A stretch of DNA of 64,000 bases from Hyperoodon ampullatus (GCA_949752795.1 OX457061.1:28524425-28588424); one strand, 5' to 3'; counted from the stretch's first letter, positions 21,990 through 34,590 are shown. The notes: generated by a model not told the origin, from the sequence alone. A program made the numbers and translations.

Positions 21990-22912
21990 ATGAGAAGACA
22001 GACAGACACAGAGCAGATGAAGGACCAAGGTAAAAACCCACCAGACCAAACAAATTAAGAGGAAACAGGCAGTCTACCTGAAAAAGAATTCAGAGTAATG
22101 ATAGTATAGATGATCCAAAATCTTGGAAATAGAATGGAGAAAATACAAGAAACATTCAATAAGGACCTACAAGAACTAAAGAGCAAACAAACAATGATGA
22201 ACAGCACAATAAATGAAATAAAAAATTCTCTACAAGGAATCAATAGCAGAATAACTGAGGCAGAAGAACAGAAAAGTGACCTGGAAGATAAAATAGTGGA
22301 AAAAACTACCACAGAGCAGATTAAAGAAAAAAGAATGAAAAGAATTGAGGACAGTCCCAGAGACTTCTGGGACAACATTAAAAGCACCAATTCGAATTAT
22401 AGGGGTCCCAGAAGAAGCAGAGGAAAAGAAAGGGACTGAGAAAATATTGAAGAGATTATAGTTGAATACTTCCCAAACATGGGAAAGGAAATAGTCAATC
22501 AAGTCCAGGAAGCACAGAGAGTCCCATACAGGATAAATCCAAGGAGAAACACGCCAAGATACATATTAATCAAAATATCAAAAATTAAATACAAATAAAA
22601 AATATTAAAAGCAACAAGGGAAAAGCAACAAATCACATACAAGGGAATCCTCATAAGGTTAACAGCTGATCTTTCAACAGACACACTGCAAGCCAGAAGG
22701 CTGTGACAGGACATATTTACAGTGATGAAAGGGAAAAACCTACAACAAAGATTACCCAGCAAGGATCTCATTCAGATTCGATGGAGAAATTAAAACCTTT
22801 ACAGAAAAGCAAAACTTAAGAGAATTCAGCACCACCAAACCAGCTTTACAACAAATGCTAAAGGAACTTCTCTCAGCAGGAAACACAAAAGAAGGAAAAG
22901 ACCTACAATAAG
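21990..22912 (+). pseudogene. L1-B ORF1 relic
   Basis: It starts ATGAGAAGACAG at 21990, matching L1-A ORF1. A TAA at 22056-22058 ends it after 22 codons. The same frame reopens and carries the coiled-coil part (from 22110) until a 2-base loss near 22389, at the start of the RRM, sends it to a TGA at 22437. More frame changes and stops follow (for example near 22454 and 22600). Sequence similar to the ADLSAETLQARR block and the end of ORF1 is visible at 22660-22880. It cannot encode ORF1p. Confidence 0.88.
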
Positions 22913-22933
22913 AAACAGAAAACAATAAAGAAA

Positions 22934-25502
22934 ATGGTAATAGAAACATATATATTGATAATTACCTTAAATGTAAATGGATTAAATTCTCCAACCAATA
23001 GACGTAGAGAATGGATACAAAAACAAGACCCATATATATGCTGTCTACAAGAGACCCACTTCAGACCTAGGGACACATACAAACTGAAAGTGAGAGGATG
23101 GAAAAAGATATTTCATGAAAATGGAAATCAAAAGAAGGATGGAGTAGCAATTCTCATATCAGACAAAATAGACTTTAAAATAAAGACTATTACAAGAGAC
23201 AAAGAAGGGCACTACAGAATGATCAAGGGATCAATCCAAGAAGAAGATGTAACAATTGTAAATATTTATGCACCCAGCATAGGAGCACCTCAGTACATAA
23301 GGCAAATGCTAACAGACATAAATGGGGAAAGCAACAGTACCACAGTCATAGTAGGGGACTTTAACACATCACTTTTACCAATGGACAGATCATCAAAAAT
23401 GAAAATAAATAAGGAAACACAAGCTTTAAATGATATATTAAACAGGATGGACTTAATTGATATTTATAGGACATTCCATCCAAAAACAACAGAATACACA
23501 TTTTTCTCAAGTGCTCATGGAACATTCTCCAGGATAGATCATATCTTGGGTCACAAATCAAGCCTTGGTAAATTTAAGAAAATTGAAGTCATATCAAGTA
23601 TCTTTCTGACCACAAAGCTATGAGACTAGGTATCAATTACAGGAAAAAATCTGTAAAACAATACAAACACATGGAGGCTAAACAATACACTACTAAATAA
23701 CCAAGAGACCACTGAATAAACCAAAGTGGGAATCAAAAAATACCTAGAAGGAAATGACAATGAAAACACAACAACTCAAAAACCTATACGATGCAGCAGA
23801 AGCAGTTCTAAGAGGGAAGTTTATAGCAATACAGTCCTTCCACAAGAAAGAAGAAACATCTCAAATAAACAATCTAACCTTACACCTAAAACAATTAGAG
23901 AAAGAAGAACAAAAAAACCCCAAAGTTAGCAGAAGGAAAGAATTCATAAAGATCAGATCAGAAATAAATGAAAAGAAAGGAAGAAAACAATAGTAAAGAT
24001 CAACAAAACTAAAAGCTGGTTCTTTGAGAAGATAAACAGAATTGATAAACCATTAGCCAGACTCATCAAGAAAAAAAGTGAAAAAACTCAAATCAATAGA
24101 ATTAGAAATGAAAAAATAGAAGTAACAGCTGACACTGCAGAAATACAAAGAATCATTGAAGATCAGTACAAGCATCTATATGCCAATAAAGTGCACAACC
24201 TGGAAGAAATGGACAAATTCTTAGAAAAATACAACCTTCCTAGACTGAACCAGGAAGAAATAGAAAATATAAACAGAGCAATCACAAGTACTGAAATTGA
24301 AACTGTGATTAAAATTCTTCCAACAAACAAAAGCCCAGGACCAGGTGGCTTCACAGGCGACTTCTATCAAACATTCAGAGAAGAGCTAACACCTATCCTT
24401 TTCAAACTCTTCCAAAATACAGCAGAGGGAGGAACACTCCCAAACTCATTTTACGAGGCCACCATCACCCTGATACCAAAACCAGACAAAGATGTCACAA
24501 CAAAAGAAAGCTACAGGCCAATATCACTGATGAACATAGATGCAAAAATCCTCAACAAAATACTAGCAAATGGAATACAACAACACATTAAAAGAATCAT
24601 ACACCGTGATCAAGTGGGGTTTATCTCAGGAATGCAAGGACTCTTCAGTATACACAAATCAATCAATGTGCTAAAGCATATTAACAAATCGAAGGAGAAA
24701 ATCCATATGATAATTTCAGTAGATGCAGAAAAAGCTCTCAACAGAATTCAAAACCCATTTATGATAAAAACTCTCCAGAAAGTAGGCATAGAGGGAACTT
24801 ACCTCAACATAATAATGGCCATATATGACAAACCCACAGCCAACATCATTCTCAGTAGTGAAAAATTGAAAGCATTTCCTCTAAGATCAGGAACAAGAAA
24901 AGGATGTCCACTCTTGCCAGTATTATTCAACGTAGTTTTGTAAGTCCTAGCCACAGCACTCAGAGAAGAAAAATAAATAAAAGGAATACAAATTGGAAAA
25001 GAAGAAGTAAAACTGTCACTGTTTGCCAATGACACGATAGTATACATAGAGAATCCTAAAGATGCCACCAGAAAACTACTAGAGGTAATCAATGAATTTG
25101 GTAAAGTAGCAGGATACAAAATTAATGCACAAAAATCTCTTGTATTCCTGTATACTAATGATGAAAAATCTGAAAGAGAAATTAAGGAAACACTCTCATT
25201 TACCATTGCAACAAAAAGAATAGAATATCTAAGAATAAACCTACCTAAGGAGAGGAAAGACCTGTGTGCAGAAAACTATAACACACCAATGAAGGCAATT
25301 GAAGATGATACAAACAGATGGAGAGATATACCATGTTCTTAGATTGGAAGAATCAACATTGTGAAAATGACTCTACTACCCATAGCAATCTACAGAGTCA
25401 ATGCAGTACCTCACCAACTACCAATGACATTTTTCACAGAAGTAGAGCAAAAATCTTCACACCTTGTATGGAAACACAAAAGACCTTGATTAGCCAAAGC
25501 AA

Positions 25503-25558
<56 letters not shown>

Positions 25559-26992
25559 TGGTACGCGGGCCTCTCACTGTTGTGGCCTCTCCCGTTGCGG
25601 AGCACAGGCTCCGGACGCGCAGGCCCAGCAGCCATGGCTCACGGGCCCAGCCGCTCCGCGGCATATGGGATCCTCCCAGACCGGGGCACGAACCCGTATC
25701 CCCTGCATCGGCAGGCGGACTCTCAACCACTGCGCCACCAGGGAGGCCCCAAAGCAATCTTGAGAAAGAAAAACGGAGCTACCGGAATCAGGCTCCCTGA
25801 CTTCAGACTCTACTACAAAGCTACAGTAGTCAAGACAGTATGGTACTGCACAGAAACAGAAATATAGATTAATGGAACTGGATAGAAAGCCCAGAGATAA
25901 ATCCATGAACATATGGTCACCTTGTCTTTGATAAAGGCACGAATATACAATGGCGAAAAGACAGCCTCTTCAATAAGTGGTTCTGGGAAGACTGGACAGC
26001 TACATGTAAAAGAATGAAATTAGAACACTCCATAACACCATACACAAAAATAAACTTAAAATGGATTAAAGACCTAAATGTAAAACCAGACACCGTGAAA
26101 CTCTTAGAGGAAAACATAGGCAGAACAGTGTATGACATAAATCACAGCAAGATCCTTTTTGACCCACCTCCTAGAGAAATGGGAATAAAACAAAAATAAA
26201 CAAATGGGACCTAATGAAACTTAAAAGCTTTTGCACAGCAAAGGAAACCTTAAACAAGACAAAAAGACAACCCTCAGAATGGGTGAAAATATTTGCCAAT
26301 GAAGCAACTGACAAAGGTTTAATCTTCAAAATATACAGGTAGCTCATGCAGCTCAATACCAAAAAAACAAACAACTCAATCCAAAAATGGGCAGAAGACC
26401 TAAATATACATTTCTCCAAAGAAGATATACAGATTGCCAAAAAACTCGTGAAAGGATGCTCAACATCAGTAATCATTATAGAAATGCAAATGAAAACTAC
26501 AATGAAGTATCACCTCACACGGGTTAGAAAGGCCATCATCAAGAAATCTAGAAACAATAAATGCTGGAGAGGGTGTGGAGAAAAGGGAACCCTCTTGTAT
26601 TGTTGGTGGGAATGTAAATTGATACAGCCACTATGGAGAACAGTATGGAGGTTCCTTAAAAAACTAAAAATAGAACTACCATATGACCCAGCAATCCCAC
26701 TACTGGGCATATACCCTGAGAAAACCATAATTCAAAAAGAGTCATGTACCAAAATGTTCATTGCAGCTCTATTCACAATAGCCCGGAGATGGAAACAACC
26801 TAAGTGTCCATCATCGGATGAATGGATAAAGAAGATGTGGCACATATATACAATGGAATATTACTCAGCCATAAAAAGAAACGAAATTGAGTTATTTGCA
26901 GTGAGGTAGATGGACCTAGAGTTTGTCATACAGAGTAAAGTAAGTCAGAAAGAGAAAAACACCATATACTTACACATATATATGGAATGTAA
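22934..26992 (+). pseudogene. L1-B ORF2 relic, split by a SINE
   Basis: The start at 22934 opens 229 codons of endonuclease, with a small in-frame deletion after NVNGLN. A 1-base loss near 23608 removes the final SDH motif. Further breaks lie around 23700-24170. The reverse transcriptase is open from about 24191 to a TAA at 24941-24943 (Glu codon lost), with another TAA at 24974-24976. The FADD box reads FAND (25022-25033), so the first catalytic Asp is gone. The SINE at 25505-25750 interrupts the next part. In the last part (26346-26909) the cysteine knuckle is CX3CX7YX4C, with Tyr in place of the His that L1-A keeps. The stop in the standard position is 26990-26992. Confidence 0.9.
25505..25750 (-). 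mobile_element. CHR-type SINE, short form, with 53-nt tail
   Basis: A run of 53 T (25505-25557) is the reversed poly(A) tail. The short-form body follows and ends GGGGCCTCCCTGGTGGCGCAG on the minus strand. The duplication AAAGCAATCTT is perfect at 25496-25506 and 25751-25761. It interrupts L1-B ORF2, so it is younger than that L1. The long tail and perfect duplication point to a recent insertion. Confidence 0.95.
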
Positions 26993-27358
26993 AAAAAAGA
27001 AAAAAGGTTCTGAAGAACCTTGGGGCAGGACAGGAATAAAGACACAGACGTAGAGAATGGACTTGAGGACACAGGGAGGGGGGGAGGGTAAGCTGGGATG
27101 AAGTGAGTGAGTAGCATGGACATATATACACTATCAAATGTAAAATAGATAGCTAGTGGGAAGCAGCTGCATAGCACAATGAGATCAGCTCGGTGCTTTG
27201 TGACCACCTAGAGGGGTGGGATAGGGAGTGTGGGAGGGGAGATGCAAGAGGGAGGGGATATGGGGATATATGTATGCGTATAGCTGATTCAGTTTGTTAT
27301 ACAGCAGAAGCTATCACAGCATGGTAAAGCAATTATACCCCAGTAAACATGTTTAAAA

Positions 27359-28240
27359 AAAATCACTGTGTTTGTGTATAAAGTGTTTATTTAAATATAT
27401 ATATCTAATTATATATGGGTTTGTAATGACCCATGGCTTTATAGTTGTCTTATTTTTTTTAAAGCTCTACTAAGGATCACAAGTTGGGAAGATCGACTTT
27501 AGAGTTATTCCAGTGTTGAGGTTTTGTTAGGCTTATGCACTACTCCATTTAAGATTTATGAAATATTTTTTCAGTTGGTCAAGCAAAAAGTCTCAATCAA
27601 CAATTGAAGATAACCCAAGATGGATATGGCATAATGGTAGAAAATGAGAAGAAAACTGTCTTAGAAATCAGTGAGGTCAAAGTAAGATCAGGAGTGAAAG
27701 CAATAGGTTAGACAAAGTACCAAAGATTCGATAGGATCAGAATCATTATGGAAGTTCAGTAATTCAGTGATGGAACCACTTTAATTAATGACGAGAATCG
27801 ATGACCAAACTGAAGAGATTTAGATCATTAGAGTTGAGGTCAAACAATGGTCAAGTCAGTTTATACTCTTAAGGGCTTTGAATCAGAATTGTGACAGAAT
27901 TGGGATGGATACATGGAATGAATCATGGCATGTAAGTCTTTAAAGAATGTGCAGTGTCCATGAGATCTGTAAATATCAGGGACAAGGAGGGCCCAGTATT
28001 GCTTGATTAAACTCCAAGAAACTGGGATTTTAATGAGTGTAGAGTAATAATCATAGCTAGGGTTGGGAAAAGAAGGGAATCCTATCTCATTTTCTGACTT
28101 GGAGGTCCACAGAGAGTGCAATAATGGTTGTTTTATTGGAGATATCTCCTGGAAAAATATCGGTGTTTCAGGAATAGCCTCATTTTAGTTACAGTCAACA
28201 AATGAATAAATTAAAGAAGGATAAGGATTCCACAGTGTTA
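27359..28240. other. L1-B right flank, then unannotated DNA
   Basis: The L1-B duplication AAAATCACT is at 27359-27367. No gene or repeat was recognised beyond it; an AT run lies at 27390-27410. Confidence 0.4.
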
Positions 28241-28254
28241 AGAATAAAGGAGGG

Positions 28255-28443
28255 GGCCTCCCTGGTGGCGCAGTGGTTGAGAGTCCGCCTGCCGATGCAG
28301 GGGATACGGGTTCGTGCCCCGGTCTGGGAGGATCCCATATGCCGCGGAGCGGCTGGGCCCGTGAGCCATGGCCGCTGAGCCTGCGCGTCCGGAGCCTGTG
28401 CTCCGCAACGGGAGAGACCACAACAGTGAGAGGCCCGCGTACC

Positions 28444-28490
<47 letters not shown>
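28255..28490 (+). mobile_element. CHR-type SINE, short form, with 45-nt tail
   Basis: It starts GGCCTCCCTGGTGGCGCAG, has an intact A box and a B box of the short-form type (GGGTTCGTGCCCC), ends GCGTACCGC and has a poly(A) tail of about 45 nt. A perfect 14-bp duplication AGAATAAAGGAGGG lies at 28241-28254 and 28490-28503. It looks young. Confidence 0.95.
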
Positions 28491-28492
<2 letters not shown>

Positions 28493-28503
28493 ATAAAGGA
28501 GGG

Positions 28504-29570
28504 CTAGCACTGAACAGTGTGGGGATGCGAATATGGGAGAGGAGAGATGTAGAGAGGGGTTTGTATTCTGAGAAGTTATTATAGTTAATAGAGATATAAT
28601 AAAGAATTGGGTTATTGATTGTCTTGCTTTTTTAAACATATCTCTGAAAAAGTGTTTCAAGTGTTTGTTGATGCAAACTGAGGCCACAGGTATCATCTGA
28701 AGCCTGGTGAATCACTGCTGGCAGCTAGCTCTGGATTGCAGGAACACTAGGGCAGAGCTGGAACAGACCTTAGGTGGCTAAAGCCTCTGTAGGCATTGAA
28801 GTTGTTAGAGGAACAGATGTCAAGTAGCCAGAGAGGTAATAAGAAAATACAGTAATAACCCCAGGTGGTAAGAGACCTTATATGTTTTACTATAGGTATA
28901 TACTCTTCACAGATATACACAGGGCAGTAAATTGACTCTGAATTACCTTATTACTTCACTAAATGTACGTATATACAACTTCACTTTAGTTATCTAATTT
29001 TCACACTATAAAGGTAGAATGTATTCTGATGTCTCAGAGGCTGTGTATAGTGGTTAACAACAACAACAAAAAATCGGAAAAGTGAAATTACCACTGGTGG
29101 TTTAATCCATGTTACATAAAAAGCCTGCTTTGCATGAACTCTTTTTCTGTTGAATAGAGTAATCTGTTTTTTTATTTTACTTTTTATATATAACCAAAGA
29201 ACTTCTAAAATAGAATTAATACTCACTGCATAAGGAGTTATACTGCCTCTTTCAGATAGGGAACTGACCTGCCCTGACTTTCTAAACAGGGTGTAGCGAT
29301 AATTGGTAGAATGGTGTGGTGGCATGTTTACCCAGCTGGTCACCTGCATGAACAGCTTTCTTATTAAAGTGAATCCACCCATGAAGGACCTTTGAAGATG
29401 CTGCTTTTGCAGAGTGGGTGCTCTGCTGATGCATTCTGCTCAAACCCCAAATGAAGAAACGCTTGAATTATTTTTGATTCTAAGCAAGCAAGGGGGTGAT
29501 AAGCAACTGCCTGTTCATTTGGAGCATATGCTTACTGAGTTCTAATTCTCTTTTGTTTCGGGACCAGATG
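28504..29570. other. Unannotated intergenic DNA
   Basis: No recognised gene or repeat; a 130-codon minus-strand frame at 28990-29382 carries no motif. Confidence 0.35.
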
Positions 29571-29574
29571 CTGT

Positions 29575-29755
29575 ATCCTAGTAATTCCCAAACCTGGCTG
29601 ATCTTCAGAATCATCTAGGGAGCTTTTAGAAATATCGGTATCCAGGCTTTCCACTCAGAAATTTTGATTTATTATACCTTGACTGGGGTATAGAAATCTG
29701 CATTTGAATAAGCTCCAGATAATTATTTCAGGTTTAGGGATCAGTGCTCTATATC
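29575..29755 (+). mobile_element. MER5A-type hAT relic
   Basis: AATTCCCAAACCTGGCTGAT, AGAATCATCTAGGGAGCTTT, CCAGATAATTATTTCAGG and a GATCAGTGCTCT end fit a diverged MER5A copy in plus orientation. Confidence 0.7.
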
Positions 29756-30218
29756 AATGGTTTATAACCTTGGTGTGGGATTGGGGCAGAGAGGAAAATT
29801 CTGTGTAATTCATGAACATCCCCCATCACCCGCTCCAAAGTCCTCTATCCCCAAATGAAAATCATTGCTCTAGACTACTTATTAGACACATATTTATTTA
29901 CCTAATGAACATATTTTGAGAGGGCATTGCCTACGACAAATTAAGTGGTAAATTGCTTGACTCTTTGAAAAGATGCATAACTGGGGCTACTGCCTCCTCT
30001 GCCACATACACTCTCCTTAGGATAAGGGCACTGCATGCTTTCCGCATTACTTGCTCTCAGGTCACATGCACTGGGCTTAAAGTTCAATTTTCTTCATCAG
30101 GAAGTAATTCTAAATACTTTTAGCTGGTATCAGTGCCTGCTATTACCCCAAAAGTAGAACGTGTGTAAAAATCAGAGACTAGCCAATAGGGCTGTCTGTA
30201 AGGGCAATATTGACGTAT
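29756..30218. other. Unannotated intergenic DNA
   Basis: Nothing recognised. Confidence 0.35.
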
Positions 30219-30234
30219 AAGAAGACTGGGGCTG

Positions 30235-30449
30235 GGGTTTCCCTGGTGGCGCAGTGGTTGAGAGTCCGCCTGCCGATGCAGGGGACATGGGTTCGTGCCC
30301 CGGTCCGGGAAGATCCCACATGCCGTGGAGCGGCTAGGCCAGTGAGCCATGGCCGCTGAACCTGTGTGTCCGGAGCCTGTGCTCTGCAACGGGAGAGGCC
30401 ACAACAGTGAGAGGCCCACGTACCGCAAAAAAAAAAAAAAAAAAAAAAA
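30235..30449 (+). mobile_element. CHR-type SINE, short form
   Basis: Short-form body starting GGTTTCCCTGGTGGCGCAG and ending CACGTACCGC plus about 23 A. The 16-bp duplication AAGAAGACTGGGGCTG is perfect at 30219-30234 and 30448-30463. Confidence 0.95.
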
Positions 30450-30786
30450 GAAGACTGGGGCTGTGTTTAGAAGGTTCTTTAATAAATGTTTAGCTCAAGA
30501 GCACATCAGGCCGGGAGAGAGAACATAAGTTGAGATATGGAGATAAAACGCATGATCAAGGTCTTGGAGCAAAGAAAAAGAGTGGAGTGGCTGCGTTTCA
30601 TTCCAGTAATTGATAGTAGATGTACCAAGGGTGAGAGAGAGTCAGTAACAGAATGACCAGAAATGAACCTGGATACCACAGAGTGAGGACACTTCAAGAA
30701 CTAATTCTGCTTGCATATTAAGCAGAATTATTTTTACACACTGATCCAGTAGATTTCTTGGTTGAGGTTGGGGGAGTTGTGAATGA
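30450..30786. other. Unannotated spacer between SINEs
   Basis: Nothing recognised. Confidence 0.35.
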
Positions 30787-30800
30787 CTGGACAGTGTATT

Positions 30801-31112
30801 TTTTTTTTTTTTTTGATGTTGGGGGTAGGAGTTTATTAATTTATTTATTTTTGCTGTGTTGGGTCTTCATTTCTGTGCGAGGGCTTTCTCTAGTTGTGGC
30901 AAGCAGGGGCCACTCTTCATCGCGGTCCGCGGGCCTCTCACTGTCGCGGCCTCTCTTGCTGTGGAGCACAGGCTCCAGACGCGCAGGCTCAGTAGTTGTG
31001 GCTCACGGGCCTAGTTGCTCCGCGGCATGTGGGATTCTCCCAGACCAGGGCTCGAACCCGTGTCCCCTGCATTAGCAGGCAGATTCTCAACCACTGCGCC
31101 ACCAGGGAAGCC
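30801..31112 (-). mobile_element. CHR-type SINE, long form
   Basis: A T-run and (TTTA)n tail (30801-30850) precede GCTGTGTTGGGTCTTCATTT, the long-form 3' part, then the body back to GGGCTTCCCTGGTGGCGCAG at 31092-31112. The duplication CTGGACAGTGTATT is perfect at 30787-30800 and 31113-31126. About 30 nt between the T-run and the (TTTA)n (GATGTTGGGGGTAGGAG) do not match other copies. Confidence 0.95.
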
Positions 31113-31216
31113 CTGGACAGTGTATTATAGATGGTGAAAAGCCCTGCCATGCACACTAATTATGTATTTTGCCACTTGTTCCTTTCCCCATAAAATGATC
31201 TCATGGAAATATCACG

Positions 31217-31427
31217 GGGCTTCCCTGGTGGCGCAGTGGTTGAGAGTCCGCCTGCCGATGCAGGGGACACGGGTTCGTGCCCCGGTCTGGGAGGATCCCA
31301 CATGCTGCGGAGCGGCTGGGCCCGTGAGCCATGGCCGCTGAGCCTGCGCGTCCGGAGCCTGTGCTCCGCAGCGGGAGAGGCCACAACAGTGAGAGGCCCG
31401 CGTACCACAAAAAAAAAAAAAAAGAAA
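31217..31427 (+). mobile_element. CHR-type SINE, short form
   Basis: GGGCTTCCCTGGTGGCGCAG start, A and B boxes, CGTACCAC end with about 15 A. The duplication GAAATATCACG is at 31206-31216 and 31428-31438. With the minus-strand SINE at 30801-31112 it makes an inverted pair about 100 nt apart. Confidence 0.95.
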
Positions 31428-31438
31428 GAAATATCACG

Positions 31439-34365
31439 TATCCTCTACAATGAATATCTGTTGTTTTTGTCCACTCAACACAGATCATTCCTTAGTAATG
31501 ATATTCTGATGTTCTTTAAGAAATTGCCCTCTCCCTGGAGATGTTTATACTCTAATTGTTAAAACAGTGGGCATGTTACTAGTTGGATCCAATGAAACTC
31601 AATTTTGGACCAATTATTGGAATATTTATGAGGGATACTCATTTTTTCCACTGGAGTGTCTGGGGGAATTGGATGAAAGCCTGGGATGTCTGGCAGCCAT
31701 CTTGCTTTAAGACAGATGCCTGCCAAAAAGGGAGCCACCGTAAGGAAAAGAGAGCCAGTAAGTTTAGCTCCTCAGTCCAGTTATTCCTCAAGCTTATATA
31801 ACCTGAACTTTTTAGAGACATGAGACAATAACTCCTCTCTCTTTCTCTTTCTCAATCTCTGTCAACTTGAATTGGGTTTTCCAATGAATTCAAACAAAAA
31901 ATAGTCATGTTTAATATTTCCTGGAGAAGCTGTTTACTTGTTGAAAGCTATGTTTGCTTGTGGTTCAAATTTGGTGTGTAAGAAAATAAGCCTTTAGAAA
32001 AATTGCTGATAATAATCATTTGTTGAAAGAAGTGAATCCAAGTAAACCCAAAATAGTTGTGAGAGGTAGTGCCAAAATATGCTTGAAGTTTCTCAAGTAG
32101 TAAGAGAACAGAGGATAATAGTGGGAAGAGAGAGAGGGAAAGAGACAGTCTTAGAATGAACTGATAGGAAAAAGCTAAACACGTCCATAGATGACTGAAA
32201 CCATGAGACTGAAGAGATAACTTATTCCTCTACAATTTAATGGCTATGTCTTTCAGTTCTTTTTCTCATATTTAGAGAAAAAGAAAGAGTCAGGGATGTA
32301 TATAATATTCTCTAAGTAGTAGCGACTATCAGCTAAAAGAAACAGGTAGATGAGAAAAGGTGAAAATGTCTTGGGGGATACTGGTAGGTAGCAGATTATC
32401 AAAAATCATTGTTGAAGTAGCATGAAAAATTTTATTCATTTTATTAATAGTTCAATCTGGTAATAGTTGTTTTAATTCTTCCTCAGATGCTGAAGTAAGC
32501 TCCATAGGATTACTAAGTGAGAAAATTGCTGGGCTACTCTGAACTTGGAGAGGTGTTTGCACAAGGCCAAGATAACACAGTGGGAAGGAGAGACTGACTG
32601 GCAGATGATAAGGTATGTGGCTCGGTTAAACTCAATTAATCCATTCTTCATCCTACCTGAGCTGGAGCTGAGTTAATAACTTGTAGCAGGGGTCTCAGCT
32701 TGAGGCCATGCTGTGTTCATTTCTGGGCTTCAGACATAATCTGTATAAGTCTGGAGAATTAGTAAGAAGCATAAAATATGCTTATTAGTATGCAAGACTG
32801 ATAACCCTTTTGGGAGAAAATTCATCTTAAAGTATGGCTCAGTGAACTTGGTGGTTTGGGGAAGAAAGATTCTGAGTCAACTCTGCTAAGGTCCCTAGAT
32901 CTATTCTTCACTCTCTGACTATGGCTGTATATTAGAAGGATATAAGAATGCATGCACAAGCTAGAAGCCCTGTTATACAAAATAATCAATGAAAGAATAA
33001 GCTGCAAGCAGCACCACTTTAGTGTTATTTTTCTCAAGAAGTATAACACAAACGAGAGACATTTGCACCCACTTCACCAGAACCTATAGAGCACCGTGAA
33101 GTTTCAGTGGTATAAGGAGTACATTGCTTCTGTGGCAGTGATGCCTTGCAGGGGACAACAATGGCATCATTAACATGGCACATGGCAGAGAAATCTTGAC
33201 ATGGTACAGAGTATGGCACTCAGCAATAGTAGTTGTGTTTAGCAAAAGTAGAGTAACTTACTGCAAGAGCTGTCTGTGCCCAGAGTAGTGGTGGTGTCTA
33301 GTGGGCATGGCTGAACCTAGCAGGAGACAAAGCAGTGTCCACCACAGGCACTCAAGCTGAAGAGAAATGACAGGACATGGAAGACATGGAAGTAGTTTTC
33401 AGTGGATGGATTGGAACCCAACTGGAATGACAGTGATGCTTCCATTGTCAGAGCAGACAGGGAAGAGTGGAGTATAGCGATTTTGGTATTGCCAGAAGAA
33501 GTATCTGTGATGCTCAGGGAATGCTACATGGTAGGTGATTAGAAACTACCATGTGACTTCCTGTGACCTCGGAGTGTTGGGGTCATGCATTACAAGGTAG
33601 GGACATGAGCCAGTAAAACACTGTTCATGGCCATAAACAGAAAAAATACACACACTCACACACATACTAATATTTATAGAGTTAATTTTTATCTGCTCCT
33701 CACCTGCACTCCTATCACAAAGTAAATTTTAGTTTCTATGAGTATTGAAAGGCAAAGTCCCTCTCTCCTATAAAAGTTAAGAGCTGGTTTTAAAACTATG
33801 TAGGCAACCAGTTGTCAACAATATGGGTGTTAGGCTTCAGCAACAATGAAAAAAGCTGTTTCTTTCATTCTCTATTTTCCTAGAGCAATGAATTCACATA
33901 ATGCCATTTTGACATTGTAGAGATAAGTCTATTAAAATATGAATTTATGGTTACTTTGTCTCTTATATTGGTCCATTTAGCATAATAGTTGCAATTGACC
34001 TAAACAGCAGAAAGTACATTTTATTCTGTGTTTGAAATGAAAATGGATTGAATGATTTTCTTGTATATATCATTGTTGAAGTTTTTGTTACACTCTGAAT
34101 TAACACGAATAGCAGTAATAACACAACTGGATGCACCTGGCATGGGTTATTGGATTTATCCTAAGCTGCTTTTTCATAATTGGCCATTTCTATCCATGTT
34201 ACTGAAACCCAGTAATGTTTTTAACGTTTTAAAATCAGAATGTTTTAAAAATCAAGCTTACAGAAATATAATTAATAAAGAAAGCAAGGCAAGAGGCTAT
34301 GGCAGCCTGTGAAATAATAATTTACCACCTTTTTTGAGGTGTGTCTTGGCAATGTATAATAAAAG
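31439..34365. other. Unannotated stretch of about 2.9 kb
   Basis: No exon, RNA or repeat family was recognised. Short TA/CA runs occur near 33650. Open frames do not exceed 75 codons except 34052-34312 (86 codons, no motif). Confidence 0.35.
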
Positions 34366-34369
34366 CCAT

Positions 34370-34590
34370 AAAATGTGCATACCCTCTGACCCAACATCCC
34401 CTTTTTAAGATTTATTCTAAAGATATAATTAAAGATGTACATAAAGATTTGGCTAACTTCTGTTCATTACAACATACTTTATATAGTAAAAAAGTAGAAA
34501 TAACTTAAATATCTAATAATAAGGACTTGGAATTATAAAGTACTATACATCCAAATAATAGAAGATTAGGTAAATTTTGAATTAGATTTT
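34370..34590 (+). mobile_element. Ancient L1 ORF2 C-terminal fragment
   Basis: CATACCCTCTGACCCAACATC and later AATATCTAATAATAAGGACT and TACTATACATCCAAATAATA are diverged forms of the conserved L1 region that encodes the end of ORF2p. Confidence 0.6.

Larger units (their letters stand above)
19886..27358 (+). mobile_element. Full-length L1 retrotransposon (L1-B), decayed
   Basis: It has a 2.1-kb 5' UTR (19886-21989), an ORF1 relic (21990-22912), an ORF2 relic (22934-26992), a 3' UTR ending AATTATACCCCAGTAAACATG, and an A8 tail. A short imperfect target duplication flanks it. A young SINE with its own 11-bp duplication interrupts ORF2 at 25505-25750; without it the L1 is about 7.2 kb. It carries many stops and frameshifts and is older than L1-A. 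The 5' end starts about 10 nt before the AAGATGGC box, as in most mammalian L1s. Confidence 0.93.

Noticed and set aside
25318..25800. 160-codon plus-strand frame with a poly-Phe run, and minus-strand poly-Lys frames
   Set aside because: They come from the SINE poly(T) tract and body within a dead L1; not a gene.
28238..28696. 152-codon minus-strand frame
   Set aside because: It reads through a SINE in antisense and its tail; the same peptide recurs at other SINE copies (31201-31488, 52650-53027, 56999-57454).
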